This document shows positions 10,149 through 19,091 of a DNA stretch of 64,000 nt, in pieces. The DNA is taken from positions 2,747,501-2,811,500 of the forward strand of contig NZ_CP033580.1 in the NCBI RefSeq assembly GCF_003722315.1, in the 5' to 3' direction. The DNA comes from Thermoanaerobacter ethanolicus JW 200. Lineage in GTDB: Bacteria > Bacillota > Thermoanaerobacteria > Thermoanaerobacterales > Thermoanaerobacteraceae. A program made the position numbers and the translations under genes. Under the pieces are notes generated by a model that worked only from the letters and a program-made list of their open reading frames with translations, did not search any database and was not told the origin of the DNA. The first letter of the stretch is position 1. The number at the start of each line of letters is the position of its first letter.

Positions 10149-10691
10149 TTACTTCTTACCAGTTTTACCTTCTTTTAATCTCACAACTTCTCCTGCATAT
10201 CTTATACCCTTGCCCTGATAAGCATCTGGTTCACGGACTCTTCTGATGTTTGCAGCAACTTGACCTACTTTTTCTTTATCGGCTCCTCTTACAATTATTT
10301 TGTTATTACCTTCTACAACAATTTCAATCCCTGGCTCTTCTTCTATTTCTACCGGATGAGAGTATCCAACATTTAACACTAATTTCTTCCCTTGTTTTGC
10401 TGCACGATATCCTATCCCTACAATCTCTAATGTTTTTTCAAAGCCTTGAGTTACGCCTTTTACCATATTTGCTATTATTGCTCTTGTAGTTCCGTGCATT
10501 GCTCTTTCTTCTTTATCGTCGCCATTTCGAGTTACAATTACTTGATTATCTTTTACTTCTATATTTACAATCGGCGGAAACTTTTTTTCTAAAGTGCCTT
10601 TTGTACCTTTTACAGTTACTACATTATCAGGACTTACTTTAACTTCTACTCCCTTTGGTATTTCTATTGGCAATCTACCAATTCTAGACAC
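10149..10691 (-). CDS. rplF: 50S ribosomal protein L6
   Basis: 180 residues from a GTG start, [13 protein letters not shown] being the universal L6 N-terminus, with GGAGG 7 bases upstream. A longer reading frame extends 18 codons into rpsH but has no family support. L6 has two repeated domains; the conserved C-terminal [17 protein letters not shown] contacts the sarcin-ricin loop region. Confidence 0.96.
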   Translation of the reverse strand: MSRIGRLPIEIPKGVEVKVSPDNVVTVKGTKGTLEKKFPPIVNIEVKDNQVIVTRNGDDKEERAMHGTTRAIIANMVKGVTQGFEKTLEIVGIGYRAAKQGKKLVLNVGYSHPVEIEEEPGIEIVVEGNNKIIVRGADKEKVGQVAANIRRVREPDAYQGKGIRYAGEVVRLKEGKTGKK

Positions 10692-10713
10692 TGACCACAC
10701 CTCCTTATTGAAA

Positions 10714-11112
10714 TCACCAAATGTAGCAAATAACTTCTCCTCCAACTCCTGCTTTTCTTGCTTCTTTATCTGTCATGATTCCCTTTGATGTTGAAATAAT
10801 TGCAATACCCAATCCTCCTAATACTCTTGGCAATTCATCGTGCCTTGCATATACTCTCAAACCAGGTTTGCTTATTCTTTTCAAACCAGATATAACTCTT
10901 TCTTTGTTAGGGCCATACTTTAATGTTAGTTTGAGAATACCACCTTTTCCATCGTCTATTTCTTCTACTGATTTTATAAACCCTTCTTTTAGCATAATCA
11001 TTGCAATAGCCCTTTTCATGTTTGAAGCAGGTATTTCTACTGTTTCATGTCTTGCAATGTTCGCATTTCTTATTCGAGTTAGCATATCTGCTATAGGATC
11101 TGTCATTACCAT
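10714..11112 (-). CDS. rpsH: 30S ribosomal protein S8
   Basis: 132 residues, full length. The start [18 protein letters not shown] follows GGAGG by 7 bases. The C-terminal block [20 protein letters not shown] is the 16S rRNA-binding signature. In enterobacteria S8 represses the spc operon at the L5 start; no equivalent could be identified by eye here. Confidence 0.97.
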   Translation of the reverse strand: MVMTDPIADMLTRIRNANIARHETVEIPASNMKRAIAMIMLKEGFIKSVEEIDDGKGGILKLTLKYGPNKERVISGLKRISKPGLRVYARHDELPRVLGGLGIAIISTSKGIMTDKEARKAGVGGEVICYIW

Positions 11113-11130
11113 TGTACTACCTCCCCTCTT

Positions 11131-11316
11131 TTACCAACTTGCTTTTTTAACACCTGGTATCATTCCTTGATGGGCATACTTTCTGAAGCATATACGGCAC
11201 ATGCCAAATTTCCTCAAGTATGCATGAGGTCTGCCACAAATTTTGCACCTATTGTATTCTCTTGTCTTGTATTTTTGAGGCTTTTGCTGCTTTACTATCA
11301 AAGCCTTTCTTGCCAT
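11131..11316 (-). CDS. rpsZ: 30S ribosomal protein S14, zinc-binding short form
   Basis: 61 residues with two CxxC pairs (CKIC near 24 and CRIC near 40) that bind zinc. This is the short type Z S14 usual in Firmicutes and thermophiles rather than the longer zinc-free form. It lies in the 30S head near S3 and S10, between rplE and rpsH. Confidence 0.97.
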
Positions 11317-11332
11317 ATAATTTTACCCTCCT

Positions 11333-11872
11333 TTACTTTGCAAATGGCATACCTAAAAGTTCTAACAATCCCTTCGCTTCTTCATCGGTTTTAGCAGTTG
11401 TAACAATAATTATATCCATTCCTCTTATCTTATCTATCTTATCATAGTCAATTTCAGGAAAAATTAATTGTTCTTTGATTCCTAAAGCATAATTCCCTCT
11501 TCCATCGAAAGAATTAGGAGAAACTCCTTTGAAGTCTCTCACACGAGGCAAAGCTATATTGAAAAGTTTATCCATAAATTCATACATTCTTTCTCCGCGC
11601 AAAGTAACTTTTACTCCAATTGGCATTCCCTTACGAATTTTGAAATTTGCGATTGACCTTTTAGCTCTTGTAATAACTGGTTTTTGTCCCGCAATCATTG
11701 TCAAATCATTGACCGCTGCTTCCAGCGCCTTAGGATTTTCTTTTGCTTCACCCACACCTATATTTATAACAACTTTTTCAACTTTAGGAACCTGCATTAT
11801 ATTTTTATAGCCAAAACGTTCCATCAGCGCTGGCACAACTTCTTTTTCGTATTTTTCTCTCAGCCTTGACAT
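11333..11872 (-). CDS. rplE: 50S ribosomal protein L5
   Basis: 179 residues beginning [20 protein letters not shown]. It includes the 5S-rRNA-binding block [16 protein letters not shown] and the P-site-tRNA loop with [18 protein letters not shown]. It binds 5S rRNA with L18 and forms bridge B1b with S13. Confidence 0.98.
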   Translation of the reverse strand: MSRLREKYEKEVVPALMERFGYKNIMQVPKVEKVVINIGVGEAKENPKALEAAVNDLTMIAGQKPVITRAKRSIANFKIRKGMPIGVKVTLRGERMYEFMDKLFNIALPRVRDFKGVSPNSFDGRGNYALGIKEQLIFPEIDYDKIDKIRGMDIIIVTTAKTDEEAKGLLELLGMPFAK

Positions 11873-11896
11873 AATGAGCCTCCTTCCTTTCTATAA

Positions 11897-12220
11897 TTAT
11901 AGCGTTTCATTGCACCTCTTGCAGTAACGTACTTTTTCGCCATTTTCAAGGACTTTTACCCCATAGCGAACTCCTCTTCCACAATTTTCACAATAGAGCA
12001 TAACCTTCGAACTGTAAATTGGCGCTTCTTGGTGAATTATTCCACCTGGTTTTTGCGGATTTGTCGATTTCCTGTGTTTTGTCACAACATTAACGCCTTC
12101 CACAATTACTTTGCCTTCTTTAGGAAAGGCTTGCAATACTTTGCCTTTCTTACCTTTATCCTTACCTGAAATTACAACAACCATATCTCCTTTTTTTACG
12201 TGCAATTTATTCTGTGCCAT
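11897..12220 (-). CDS. rplX: 50S ribosomal protein L24
   Basis: 107 residues. The N-terminal KOW domain ([20 protein letters not shown]) initiates 50S assembly near the exit tunnel. The C-terminus carries CENC and CKRC pairs (about 83-104), a zinc-ribbon-like arrangement common in Gram-positive L24. It lies between rplN and rplE. Confidence 0.98.
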   Translation of the reverse strand: MAQNKLHVKKGDMVVVISGKDKGKKGKVLQAFPKEGKVIVEGVNVVTKHRKSTNPQKPGGIIHQEAPIYSSKVMLYCENCGRGVRYGVKVLENGEKVRYCKRCNETL

Positions 12221-12232
12221 TTTCCACCCTCC

Positions 12233-12601
12233 TTAAAGCACTTCAGGAGCCAAAGAAATAATTTTCATGAAGTCTTTTTCTCTCAATTCTCTTGCAACTG
12301 GTCCAAAAATACGAGTACCTCTTGGTTGTTTATCATCCCTTATAATAACCGCAGCATTATCGTCAAATCTTATATAAGTGCCATCTTTTCGAGCAATTCC
12401 TTTCTTTGTCCTTACGATTACCGCTTTAACAACTTCACCTTTTTTCACAACACCACCGGGTGTTGCACTTTTTACAGAAGCAACTATTACATCTCCTACA
12501 TTTGAAAACTTTCTATTTGAACCGCCTTCCAAGCGAATACACATAATTTCTTTTGCACCTGTATTATCTGCTACTTTCAATCGAGTTTGAGGTTGAATCA
12601 T
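12233..12601 (-). CDS. rplN: 50S ribosomal protein L14
   Basis: 122 residues, the invariant L14 length, beginning [20 protein letters not shown] and ending [11 protein letters not shown]14 forms intersubunit bridges B5 and B8 and is the docking site of the silencing factor RsfS. Confidence 0.98.
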   Translation of the reverse strand: MIQPQTRLKVADNTGAKEIMCIRLEGGSNRKFSNVGDVIVASVKSATPGGVVKKGEVVKAVIVRTKKGIARKDGTYIRFDDNAAVIIRDDKQPRGTRIFGPVARELREKDFMKIISLAPEVL

Positions 12602-12622
12602 TTGAGTTTACCTCCTTTCAAA

Positions 12623-12877
12623 TTACTCAGCTCTTTTAACTATTTCAACTAATCTCCATCTTTTTTCTTTGCTAAGTGGTCTTGTTTCCATTATCTTTAC
12701 TATATCTCCAACATTGCATACATTATTTTCATCGTGAACTTTGAACTTTTTGGTTCTTTTTATTGTCTTTCCATAAAGAGGATGTCTTACTCTGTCTTCT
12801 ACAGCAACTACAATAGTTTTTTGCATTTTATTGCTTACTACTGTTCCAATTCTAACTTTCCTGTGGCCTCTTTCCAA
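12623..12877 (-). CDS. rpsQ: 30S ribosomal protein S17
   Basis: 84 residues, an OB-fold protein with the diagnostic [16 protein letters not shown] block ([20 protein letters not shown]) and [21 protein letters not shown]17 is a primary binder of the 16S 5' domain. It is located between rpmC and rplN. Confidence 0.97.
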   Translation of the reverse strand: MERGHRKVRIGTVVSNKMQKTIVVAVEDRVRHPLYGKTIKRTKKFKVHDENNVCNVGDIVKIMETRPLSKEKRWRLVEIVKRAE

Positions 12878-12894
12878 GTGAATGCCCTCCTTCC

Positions 12895-13104
12895 TTATGC
12901 TTTATTTTGCCTAATACCCAATTCTCGCTCTCTCAAAATTGTCTTTATTCTCGCAATTGTTTTTCTTACATCTCTTATCCTCATAGGGTTATCTAATTGG
13001 CCGGTAGCAAGTTGAAATCTCAAATTAAAAAGCTCTGCTTTTAAGTCCGAAAGCTTTTGAAGCAATTCCTCATTGGTAAGTTCTCTTATTTCCTTAGCTT
13101 TCAT
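12895..13104 (-). CDS. rpmC: 50S ribosomal protein L29
   Basis: 69 residues from ATG of [20 protein letters not shown], a two-helix hairpin protein at the tunnel exit near the SRP and trigger-factor site. The ATG lies inside the last codons of rplP (11-base overlap) with GGTGG upstream. A reading frame eight codons longer is not supported by the family. Confidence 0.95.
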   Translation of the reverse strand: MKAKEIRELTNEELLQKLSDLKAELFNLRFQLATGQLDNPMRIRDVRKTIARIKTILRERELGIRQNKA

Positions 13105-13528
13105 TATCTTCACCACCCAATTCTTCACGTTTTAAAAACTTTGTCTTTATAGGCAGTTTATGCATTGCAAGCCTTAAAGCCTCTTTTGCAACTTCTTCTG
13201 ATACTCCACCTATTTCAAAAAGAACTCTACCTGGCTTTACAACTGCTACCCAAAATTCTGGTGACCCCTTCCCTGAACCCATACGAGTTTCAGCAGGTTT
13301 TTTAGTAACCGGCTTATCAGGGAAAATTTTTATCCACACTTTTCCGCCTCTTTTTATAAACCTCGTCATTGCAACCCTTGCTGCCTCAATTTGGGTGGCT
13401 GTAATCCAACCAGGTTCCAGCGCTTGCAACCCATATTCTCCATAAGTCAGGGTATTACCACGAGTAGCATTTCCTTTTATTCTGCCCCGTTGTTGTTTTC
13501 TGTATTTCACTCTTTTTGGCATTAACAT
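13094..13528 (-). CDS. rplP: 50S ribosomal protein L16
   Basis: 144 residues: [19 protein letters not shown], then the conserved [19 protein letters not shown] and the loop [19 protein letters not shown] that reaches the A-site tRNA elbow. The ATG two codons before MPKRV has GGAGG 10 bases upstream. The 3' end overlaps rpmC. Confidence 0.97.
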   Translation of the reverse strand: MLMPKRVKYRKQQRGRIKGNATRGNTLTYGEYGLQALEPGWITATQIEAARVAMTRFIKRGGKVWIKIFPDKPVTKKPAETRMGSGKGSPEFWVAVVKPGRVLFEIGGVSEEVAKEALRLAMHKLPIKTKFLKREELGGEDNES

Positions 13529-13531
13529 GTT

Positions 13532-14197
13532 TTACTTACCTCCTTCCGCGGTTACCTGCTTTTTAGGCTGTGGCAGTATCTCTCCTTTATTTATCCAAAC
13601 TTTTACTCCTATTTTCCCATAAGTAGTATTTGCCTCTGCAAAGCCATAGTCAATATCCGCTCTTAAAGTTTGAAGCGGTACAACTCCTTCATGATACCTT
13701 TCAGTACGAGCAATTTCTGCACCAGCCAATCTACCCGAACAAGCAATTTTAATACCTTTAGCACCTAATTTCATCGCTCTTGCTATGGCTTGTTTCATAG
13801 CCCTTCTATAGGATATCCTTTTTTCAATTTGAGCTGCAATATTCTCAGCTACTAGTTGTGCACTAAGTTCAGGAGTTTTGACTTCCACAATATTAAGGAT
13901 AACTGTCTTATTAGTCATTTTTTCCAATTCTTCTCTTAACTTGTCAATACCTGCTCCACCTTTGCCAATTACCATTCCTGGTTTTGCAGCATGAATATCT
14001 ATTTTTATCCTATTGGACGCTCTCTCAATAACTATTTTAGGAATCCCAGCTGAATACAGTTTTTCTTTTATATAGTTTCTTATTTTAATATCTTCTATTA
14101 AGAGTTTTGAAAAATCTTTGTCATCCGCATACCATTTAGCTAGCCAATCTTGTGTAACTCCAACTCTAAGTCCATATGGATGTACCTTTTGGCCCAC
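13532..14197 (-). CDS. rpsC: 30S ribosomal protein S3
   Basis: 221 residues. The N-terminus [20 protein letters not shown] is canonical. A KH domain with [12 protein letters not shown] (about residues 78-89) binds RNA, and the C-terminal domain faces the mRNA entry tunnel. It is located between rplV and rplP. Confidence 0.98.
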   Translation of the reverse strand: MGQKVHPYGLRVGVTQDWLAKWYADDKDFSKLLIEDIKIRNYIKEKLYSAGIPKIVIERASNRIKIDIHAAKPGMVIGKGGAGIDKLREELEKMTNKTVILNIVEVKTPELSAQLVAENIAAQIEKRISYRRAMKQAIARAMKLGAKGIKIACSGRLAGAEIARTERYHEGVVPLQTLRADIDYGFAEANTTYGKIGVKVWINKGEILPQPKKQVTAEGGK

Positions 14198-14210
14198 GCA
14201 TATCCCTCCT

Positions 14211-14546
14211 TTATTCTTTTTCCTTCACGACTATCGTTATATGACTGGTTCTCTTCCTCATAATATCTGCTCTTCCCATCGCTCTTGGGAAAACTCTCTT
14301 CATTGTAGGGCCTTCATCTGCCACAGCCTTTGCTACATACAGATTATCTCTATTCATTCCATGGTTATTTTCAGCATTAGCAATGGCTGATTTAAGAACC
14401 TTGGCAACTATTCCTGAGGCTCTTTTTGGAGTAAACCTTAAAATAGTTAAGGCTTCATCCACATGCTTGCCACGAATCAGGTTAAGAACTAATCTTACCT
14501 TTCGAGGCGAAATTCTTACATATCTGGCTATTGCCCTTGCCTCCAC
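14211..14546 (-). CDS. rplV: 50S ribosomal protein L22
   Basis: 111 residues, with [20 protein letters not shown] at the N-terminus and the beta-hairpin tip segment ([20 protein letters not shown]) that lines the exit-tunnel constriction, the site of macrolide-resistance insertions. Full length, no anomaly. Confidence 0.97.
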   Translation of the reverse strand: MEARAIARYVRISPRKVRLVLNLIRGKHVDEALTILRFTPKRASGIVAKVLKSAIANAENNHGMNRDNLYVAKAVADEGPTMKRVFPRAMGRADIMRKRTSHITIVVKEKE

Positions 14547-14563
14547 GTTATCTCCTCCTTTGC

Positions 14564-14845
14564 CTATTTAACTTTGGAAGTTTTTTCAGTATCAGCATGT
14601 CCGTGGAAGGTTCGAGTAGGAGCAAATTCTCCTAACTTGTGCCCTACCATCGCTTCAGTTATATAAACAGGTACATGCTTTCTGCCGTCATGAACAGCTA
14701 TTGTATGTCCAACCATTTCTGGCACAATTGTCGAGCTCCTTGACCATGTTTTAATTACTTTTTTCTCATTCTTTTTATTCATTTCAACAATCTTTTTAAG
14801 AAGTTTTGGATCAACATAGGGACCTTTTTTTACAGATCTGCTCAA
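14564..14845 (-). CDS. rpsS: 30S ribosomal protein S19
   Basis: 93 residues, opening [19 protein letters not shown] and containing the conserved [20 protein letters not shown] and [16 protein letters not shown] blocks. It forms part of bridge B1a on the 30S head with S13. It lies 22 bases from rplB and 17 from rplV. Confidence 0.98.
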
Positions 14846-14867
14846 GGCATTGACCTCCTTTCACTAA

Positions 14868-15695
14868 CTATTTGCGTCTTCTTATAATGAATTTATCCGA
14901 AGCTTTACCTTTCTTACGTGTCTTATAACCCAATGCAGGCTTGCCCCATGGTGTAAGTGGCCCTGGATGTCCGATAGGCGCTTTACCTTCACCACCACCA
15001 TGTGGATGGTCAACCGGATTCATAGCTGAACCTCTAACAGTTGGTCTTATTCCAAGCCATCTTGACCTTCCTGCTTTACCTATCTTTACATTTTCATGGT
15101 CTAAATTTGATACTTGTCCAATGGTTGCACGACAGTCAGCCTTTATCAATCTAATTTCTCCTGAAGGCATTCTAACTTGAACATAATCCCCTTCTTTAGC
15201 CATAAGCTGTGCCGCTGTACCTGCCGCTCTCACTAATTGTCCACCTTTTCCTGGTATAAGCTCGATGTTATGGATTATTGTACCTACAGGAATATTCCTT
15301 AAAGGCAAAGCATTTCCTACCTTAATGTCTACATTTTCACCAGATTCTACTATATCTCCCACTTTTAGTCCATAAGGAGCAATGATATATCTTTTTTCCC
15401 CATCTAAATAATGTATAAGTGCAATATAAGCTGTTCTATTTGGATCGTACTCAATAGCAGCAACTTTTCCTGGTACTCCGTCCTTATCTCTCTTGAAATC
15501 TATAATCCTATATTTTCTCTTATGTCCGCCACCACGATGTCTGACAGTAATTCTCCCGTATACATTTCTTCCACCCGATTTAGTTAAAGTAACAACTAAG
15601 GATTTCTCTGGCTTATCCTTAGTAACTTCCTCAAAAGTTAATACCGTCATTTGACGTCTGCCGGGAGATGTCGGCTTAAAAGATTTTATTCCCAT
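14868..15695 (-). CDS. rplB: 50S ribosomal protein L2
   Basis: 275 residues, needed for peptidyl-transferase activity and subunit joining. The OB and SH3-like domains carry [17 protein letters not shown] and [18 protein letters not shown]. The C-terminal [20 protein letters not shown] includes the strictly conserved histidine. Standard length. Confidence 0.98.
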   Translation of the reverse strand: MGIKSFKPTSPGRRQMTVLTFEEVTKDKPEKSLVVTLTKSGGRNVYGRITVRHRGGGHKRKYRIIDFKRDKDGVPGKVAAIEYDPNRTAYIALIHYLDGEKRYIIAPYGLKVGDIVESGENVDIKVGNALPLRNIPVGTIIHNIELIPGKGGQLVRAAGTAAQLMAKEGDYVQVRMPSGEIRLIKADCRATIGQVSNLDHENVKIGKAGRSRWLGIRPTVRGSAMNPVDHPHGGGEGKAPIGHPGPLTPWGKPALGYKTRKKGKASDKFIIRRRK

Positions 15696-15719
15696 TTCTT
15701 TCCCTCCTTAAACTTAAAA

Positions 15720-16013
15720 TTATGCCTGCAACCCTTCAAAGAATTCGATACCTTTACTATCTGGAGTAAGCTTCACTATTGCTTTTTTGTAAGCTTCTGT
15801 CCTTCCTTCATATTTTCCCATTCTCTTTGGCTTTCCTTTGTAATTCATTGTATATACTTTTTCCACTTTGACCCCAAATATGTCTTCTACAGCTTTCTTT
15901 ATTTGAATTTTATTTGCTCTTTTATCCACAATAAAAGTATATTTTCTCTCACTCATGAGGTTCATACTTTTTTCAGTTATTACTGGGCGTATTATAATGT
16001 CGCGTGCCTCCAT
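15720..16013 (-). CDS. rplW: 50S ribosomal protein L23
   Basis: 97 residues beginning [21 protein letters not shown]23 lies at the tunnel exit and is the main docking point of trigger factor and SRP. Its start base is shared with the end of rplD, a tight coupling. Confidence 0.97.
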   Translation of the reverse strand: MEARDIIIRPVITEKSMNLMSERKYTFIVDKRANKIQIKKAVEDIFGVKVEKVYTMNYKGKPKRMGKYEGRTEAYKKAIVKLTPDSKGIEFFEGLQA

Positions 16014-16633
16014 TAGGCGTACACCTCCTCGACTATGCCCACGGCATCCTTTGTTATGATAAACTTGTCGTATTTTAAAATATCATAAGTATTCAAATAA
16101 TTAGCATATAAAGTTTTAACACCTGGTATATTTCTTGCTGAAAGTTCTACGTTCTTTTCCCCTTCAGGTACCACTATTAACGCGCTATCAACATTAAAAT
16201 TCTTAAGGAGTTCAACAACTTTTTTAGTCTTTGGCTGATCTAATTTGAATTCATCTAATACAATTATCTCGTTATCTCTAACTTTAGATGAAAGAGCAGA
16301 TTTTAAAGCTAATCTTTTTACTTTTTTAGGTAACTTATAGCTGTAATCTCTTGGCTTTGGTCCAAAGACAATACCACCTTTAATCCATTGAGGAGCTCTT
16401 ATACTTCCTTGACGTGCTCTTCCTGTTCCCTTTTGTCTCCAAGGCTTTCTTCCACCACCACGAACTTCGCCGCGGGTTTTGGTCGAATGGGTACCCTGCC
16501 TTTGATTCGCCAAATAATTTAGCACTGCTTCATGCATAACAGGAACATTTACTGGCACGCCAAAAACTGAATCCTTTAGTTCTATTTCTCCTACCTGTTC
16601 CCCTTTTACGTTGTAAACCGCTACCTTAGGCAT
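16013..16633 (-). CDS. rplD: 50S ribosomal protein L4
   Basis: 206 residues from ATG of [20 protein letters not shown], with GGAGG 8 bases upstream; the longer frame starting 7 codons earlier spans the Shine-Dalgarno. The extended loop ([19 protein letters not shown]) reaches the exit-tunnel constriction. In some bacteria L4 also represses the S10 operon; no such leader could be defined here. Confidence 0.97.
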   Translation of the reverse strand: MPKVAVYNVKGEQVGEIELKDSVFGVPVNVPVMHEAVLNYLANQRQGTHSTKTRGEVRGGGRKPWRQKGTGRARQGSIRAPQWIKGGIVFGPKPRDYSYKLPKKVKRLALKSALSSKVRDNEIIVLDEFKLDQPKTKKVVELLKNFNVDSALIVVPEGEKNVELSARNIPGVKTLYANYLNTYDILKYDKFIITKDAVGIVEEVYA

Positions 16634-16650
16634 CTTTCTTCCTCCTTTCA

Positions 16651-17283
16651 TCACTTGCTCTTCACGGAATCTTTTATAATGAGCAAGGAACCTTTAGGTC
16701 CTGGCACTGATCCTTTTACTAACAATAAATTTAATTCAGGATCAACTTTTACAACTTCGAGGTTTTGTATAGTTACTCTTTCATGTCCCATATGCCCAGG
16801 CATAATTTTGCCTTTAAAAGTTCTTCCTGGGTCTGTGGTAGCACCCATCGAACCTACTCTTCTATGATATTTGGAACCGTGAGACATAGGTCCTCTATTA
16901 GCGCCATATCTCTTTACAACACCTGCAAAGCCTTTACCTTTTGAAATACCTGTTACATCTACTCTATCTCCTGGTTTAAAAATATCTACCTTTATTTCGC
17001 TACCTACTTCATATCCACTTATGTCATCTAACTTAAATTCTCTTAAATATCTCTTAAAAGGCACTCCTACTTTTTTAAAATGCCCTATTAAAGGTTTTGT
17101 AAGTCTTTTCTCTTTAACATCTCCAAAACCAACTTGAATAGCATTGTATCCATCAGTCTCCACTGTTTTTTTCTGTACGACAACACAAGGACCTGCTTCA
17201 ATTACTGTGACAGGAATTACTTCTCCTTTTTCATTAAATATTTGTGTCATACCGTGCTTTTTACCTAAAATACCTTTTTTCAT
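16651..17283 (-). CDS. rplC: 50S ribosomal protein L3
   Basis: 210 residues from ATG of [25 protein letters not shown] lies 11 bases upstream; a GTG four codons earlier overlaps it. The central finger with [20 protein letters not shown] approaches the peptidyl-transferase centre. It is the second gene of the S10 operon. Confidence 0.97.
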   Translation of the reverse strand: MKKGILGKKHGMTQIFNEKGEVIPVTVIEAGPCVVVQKKTVETDGYNAIQVGFGDVKEKRLTKPLIGHFKKVGVPFKRYLREFKLDDISGYEVGSEIKVDIFKPGDRVDVTGISKGKGFAGVVKRYGANRGPMSHGSKYHRRVGSMGATTDPGRTFKGKIMPGHMGHERVTIQNLEVVKVDPELNLLLVKGSVPGPKGSLLIIKDSVKSK

Positions 17284-17309
17284 TCTTTTATCCACCTCCT
17301 GAAATCAGC

Positions 17310-17325
17310 GGACGCTTTTGCGTCT
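17310..17325 (-). other. Small hairpin in the rpsJ-rplC gap
   Basis: On the minus strand GACGC-AAAA-GCGTC forms a 5-bp stem with a 4-base loop in the 84-base gap between rpsJ and rplC. It is not followed by a T-run, so it is unlikely to be a terminator. It could be a processing or regulatory site; nothing more can be said. Confidence 0.35.
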
Positions 17326-17367
17326 TAATTTCTTTTTTTATTTTTTTGTTTCTTTCCTTATTACCTT

Positions 17368-17676
17368 TTACAGTTTTATTTCAATATCCACACCAGATGG
17401 TAAATCTAATCTCATAAGAGCATCTACTGTCTTAGGTGTTGGATTTAAAATATCAATTAATCTCTTATGAGTTCTTATCTCAAACTGTTCTCTTGAATCT
17501 TTATATTTGTGAGGAGCTCTTAAAATAGTTATAATATCTTTTTCTGTTGGCAATGGAATAGGTCCAGAAACCTCTGCACCTGTCCTCTTTGCAGTCTCCA
17601 CTATCTTTTGAGCCGATTGATCTAAAATAGCATGGTCAAAAGCCTTTAAACGTATGCGAATTTTTTGCTTGGGCAT
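17368..17676 (-). CDS. rpsJ: 30S ribosomal protein S10 (NusE)
   Basis: 102 residues from ATG of [20 protein letters not shown], a family-length protein; the 11-codon longer frame is rejected. S10 also acts as NusE, linking RNA polymerase with NusG during coupled transcription and translation. It is the first gene of the S10 operon, preceded by a promoter at 17779-17807. Confidence 0.97.
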   Translation of the reverse strand: MPKQKIRIRLKAFDHAILDQSAQKIVETAKRTGAEVSGPIPLPTEKDIITILRAPHKYKDSREQFEIRTHKRLIDILNPTPKTVDALMRLDLPSGVDIEIKL

Positions 17677-17778
17677 TTTACTTTCCCTCCTTCTATCAAT
17701 CCTCAACACTTTTCTATATCCACATATCCAGGCGTTTTATTGTCAAAAAAAAATCTTACCTGCGACACCAGCTTTAAT

Positions 17779-17807
17779 ATTTTATCTCAAGTTCTAAATC
17801 ATTGCAA
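17779..17807 (-). promoter_or_regulatory. Candidate sigma-A promoter of the S10 operon
   Basis: Minus strand: TTGCAA (17802-17807), 17-base spacer, TAAAAT (17779-17784), about 100 bases upstream of the rpsJ start. It lies after the palindromic terminator of tuf, as expected for a fresh transcription unit. Confidence 0.6.
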
Positions 17808-17821
17808 GACTTGACATATCA

Positions 17822-17863
17822 ATATTTTTGTGCTAATAGCAGCTGCTATTAGCACAAAAATAT
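17822..17863. terminator. Perfect 42-base palindrome, bidirectional terminator after tuf copy 1
   Basis: Two 21-base arms (ATATTTTTGTGCTAATAGCAG and its exact complement) meet with no spacer. The arm ends are A/T-rich, so a transcript from either side forms a long stem followed by a U-rich stretch. It begins 4 bases downstream of the tuf stop codon. It would end the rpsL-rpsG-fusA-tuf transcript before the S10 promoter. Confidence 0.75.
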
Positions 17864-17867
17864 GATG

Positions 17868-19070
17868 CTATTCTATGATAGCTGACACGACGCCAGCACC
17901 TACTGTACGGCCGCCTTCTCTTATAGCAAACTTCAAACCCTCTTCCATCGCTATCGGTGTTATTAACTCTACTTTTATCGTTACGTGGTCCCCTGGCATT
18001 ACCATCTCTACTCCATCCGGCAAGTTTATTACACCTGTAACGTCTGTCGTCCTAAAGTAAAATTGTGGCCTGTATCCATTGAAAAATGGTGTGTGCCTTC
18101 CTCCTTCTTCCTTCGTCAATACGTAAACTTGTGCCTCAAATTTCGTGTGCGGCTTTATCGTCCCTGGCTTCGCTAATACTTGCCCTCTCTCTACTTCGTC
18201 CCTCTGTACTCCTCTTAATAATACTCCTATGTTGTCTCCTGCTTGCGCCTCATCCAGCGTCTTCCTGAACATCTCTACCCCTGTTACTACTGTCTTCCTT
18301 GATTCCGTCGTCAATCCTATTATCTCTACTTCGTCTCCTACCTTTACCTTCCCTCTCTCTACTCTCCCTGTCGCAACAGTTCCTCTTCCTGTTATCGTAA
18401 ATACGTCCTCTACTGGCATTAAGAATGGCTTGTCTATGTCTCTCTCCGGTGTCGGTATATATTCGTCTACTACATCCATTAACTGCCATATCTTCCCGCA
18501 CCATTCGCACTCTCTCTTGCCACATCCACACTCTAATGCCTTAAGTGCTGACCCTACTACTATCGGTGTGTCATCCCCCGGAAACTCATATTCATTCAAT
18601 AATTCCCTTACTTCCATCTCTACTAATTCTATTAATTCTGGATCGTCTACCATGTCTGCCTTGTTTAAAAATACTACTATATATGGCACTCCTACCTGCC
18701 TCGCCAATAATATGTGTTCCCTCGTCTGTGGCATCGGTCCGTCTGCTGCTGATACTACTAATATCGCCCCGTCCATCTGTGCTGCCCCTGTTATCATGTT
18801 CTTTACATAGTCAGCATGTCCTGGACAGTCTACGTGCGCATAGTGCCTCTTCTCTGTCTCATATTCTACGTGAGTCGTGTTTATCGTTATTCCCCTTGCT
18901 CTCTCCTCCGGCGCCTTGTCTATCTCGTCATATCCCTTCGCCTCTGCCATTCCTGCCTTCGATAATACCATCGTTATCGCTGCTGTCAACGTCGTCTTAC
19001 CATGGTCTACGTGACCTATCGTCCCTACGTTTACGTGGGGCTTCTTCCTCTCAAATTTTTGCTTCGCCAT
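17868..19070 (-). CDS. tuf: Elongation factor Tu, copy 1
   Basis: 400 residues, delivering aminoacyl-tRNA to the ribosome. The GTPase motifs are GHVDHGKTT (about 19-27), DCPGHADY (81-88) and NKAD (136-139). Domains 2 and 3 follow and the protein ends [11 protein letters not shown]. An unusual cluster [11 protein letters not shown] (residues 181-191) gives a CxCx4CxxC pattern. The protein is identical to copy 2 at 33535-34737. By eye the genes differ at one internal base (18258 C against 33925 T) and in the last two codons (GAA TAG against GAG TAA). Codon use (many AGG, ATA, ACG, GGG) differs from fusA next door. Confidence 0.98.
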   Translation of the reverse strand: MAKQKFERKKPHVNVGTIGHVDHGKTTLTAAITMVLSKAGMAEAKGYDEIDKAPEERARGITINTTHVEYETEKRHYAHVDCPGHADYVKNMITGAAQMDGAILVVSAADGPMPQTREHILLARQVGVPYIVVFLNKADMVDDPELIELVEMEVRELLNEYEFPGDDTPIVVGSALKALECGCGKRECEWCGKIWQLMDVVDEYIPTPERDIDKPFLMPVEDVFTITGRGTVATGRVERGKVKVGDEVEIIGLTTESRKTVVTGVEMFRKTLDEAQAGDNIGVLLRGVQRDEVERGQVLAKPGTIKPHTKFEAQVYVLTKEEGGRHTPFFNGYRPQFYFRTTDVTGVINLPDGVEMVMPGDHVTIKVELITPIAMEEGLKFAIREGGRTVGAGVVSAIIE

Positions 19071-19091
19071 CCTCTTTTCCTCCTTTACTTC
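17872..19091 (-). repeat. Long near-identical repeat, tuf copy 1 block
   Basis: This 1220-base block is repeated at 33539-34758 in the same orientation. One internal base differs by eye. It covers tuf from codon 400 to 21 bases upstream of the start. It is a potential substrate for recombination: a crossover between the copies would delete about 15.7 kb holding rpoBC and other essential genes. Confidence 0.9.

Noticed and set aside
10692..10745. A longer rplF start overlapping rpsH
   Set aside because: The extra 18 residues do not match L6, and a GTG with GGAGG 7 bases upstream gives the family N-terminus.
18145..18810. A 221-codon plus-strand frame opposite tuf (and its twin at 33812-34477)
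   Set aside because: It is a shadow created by the C/T-rich complement of tuf. The protein is Ser/Thr/Pro-rich low complexity and has no start signals.
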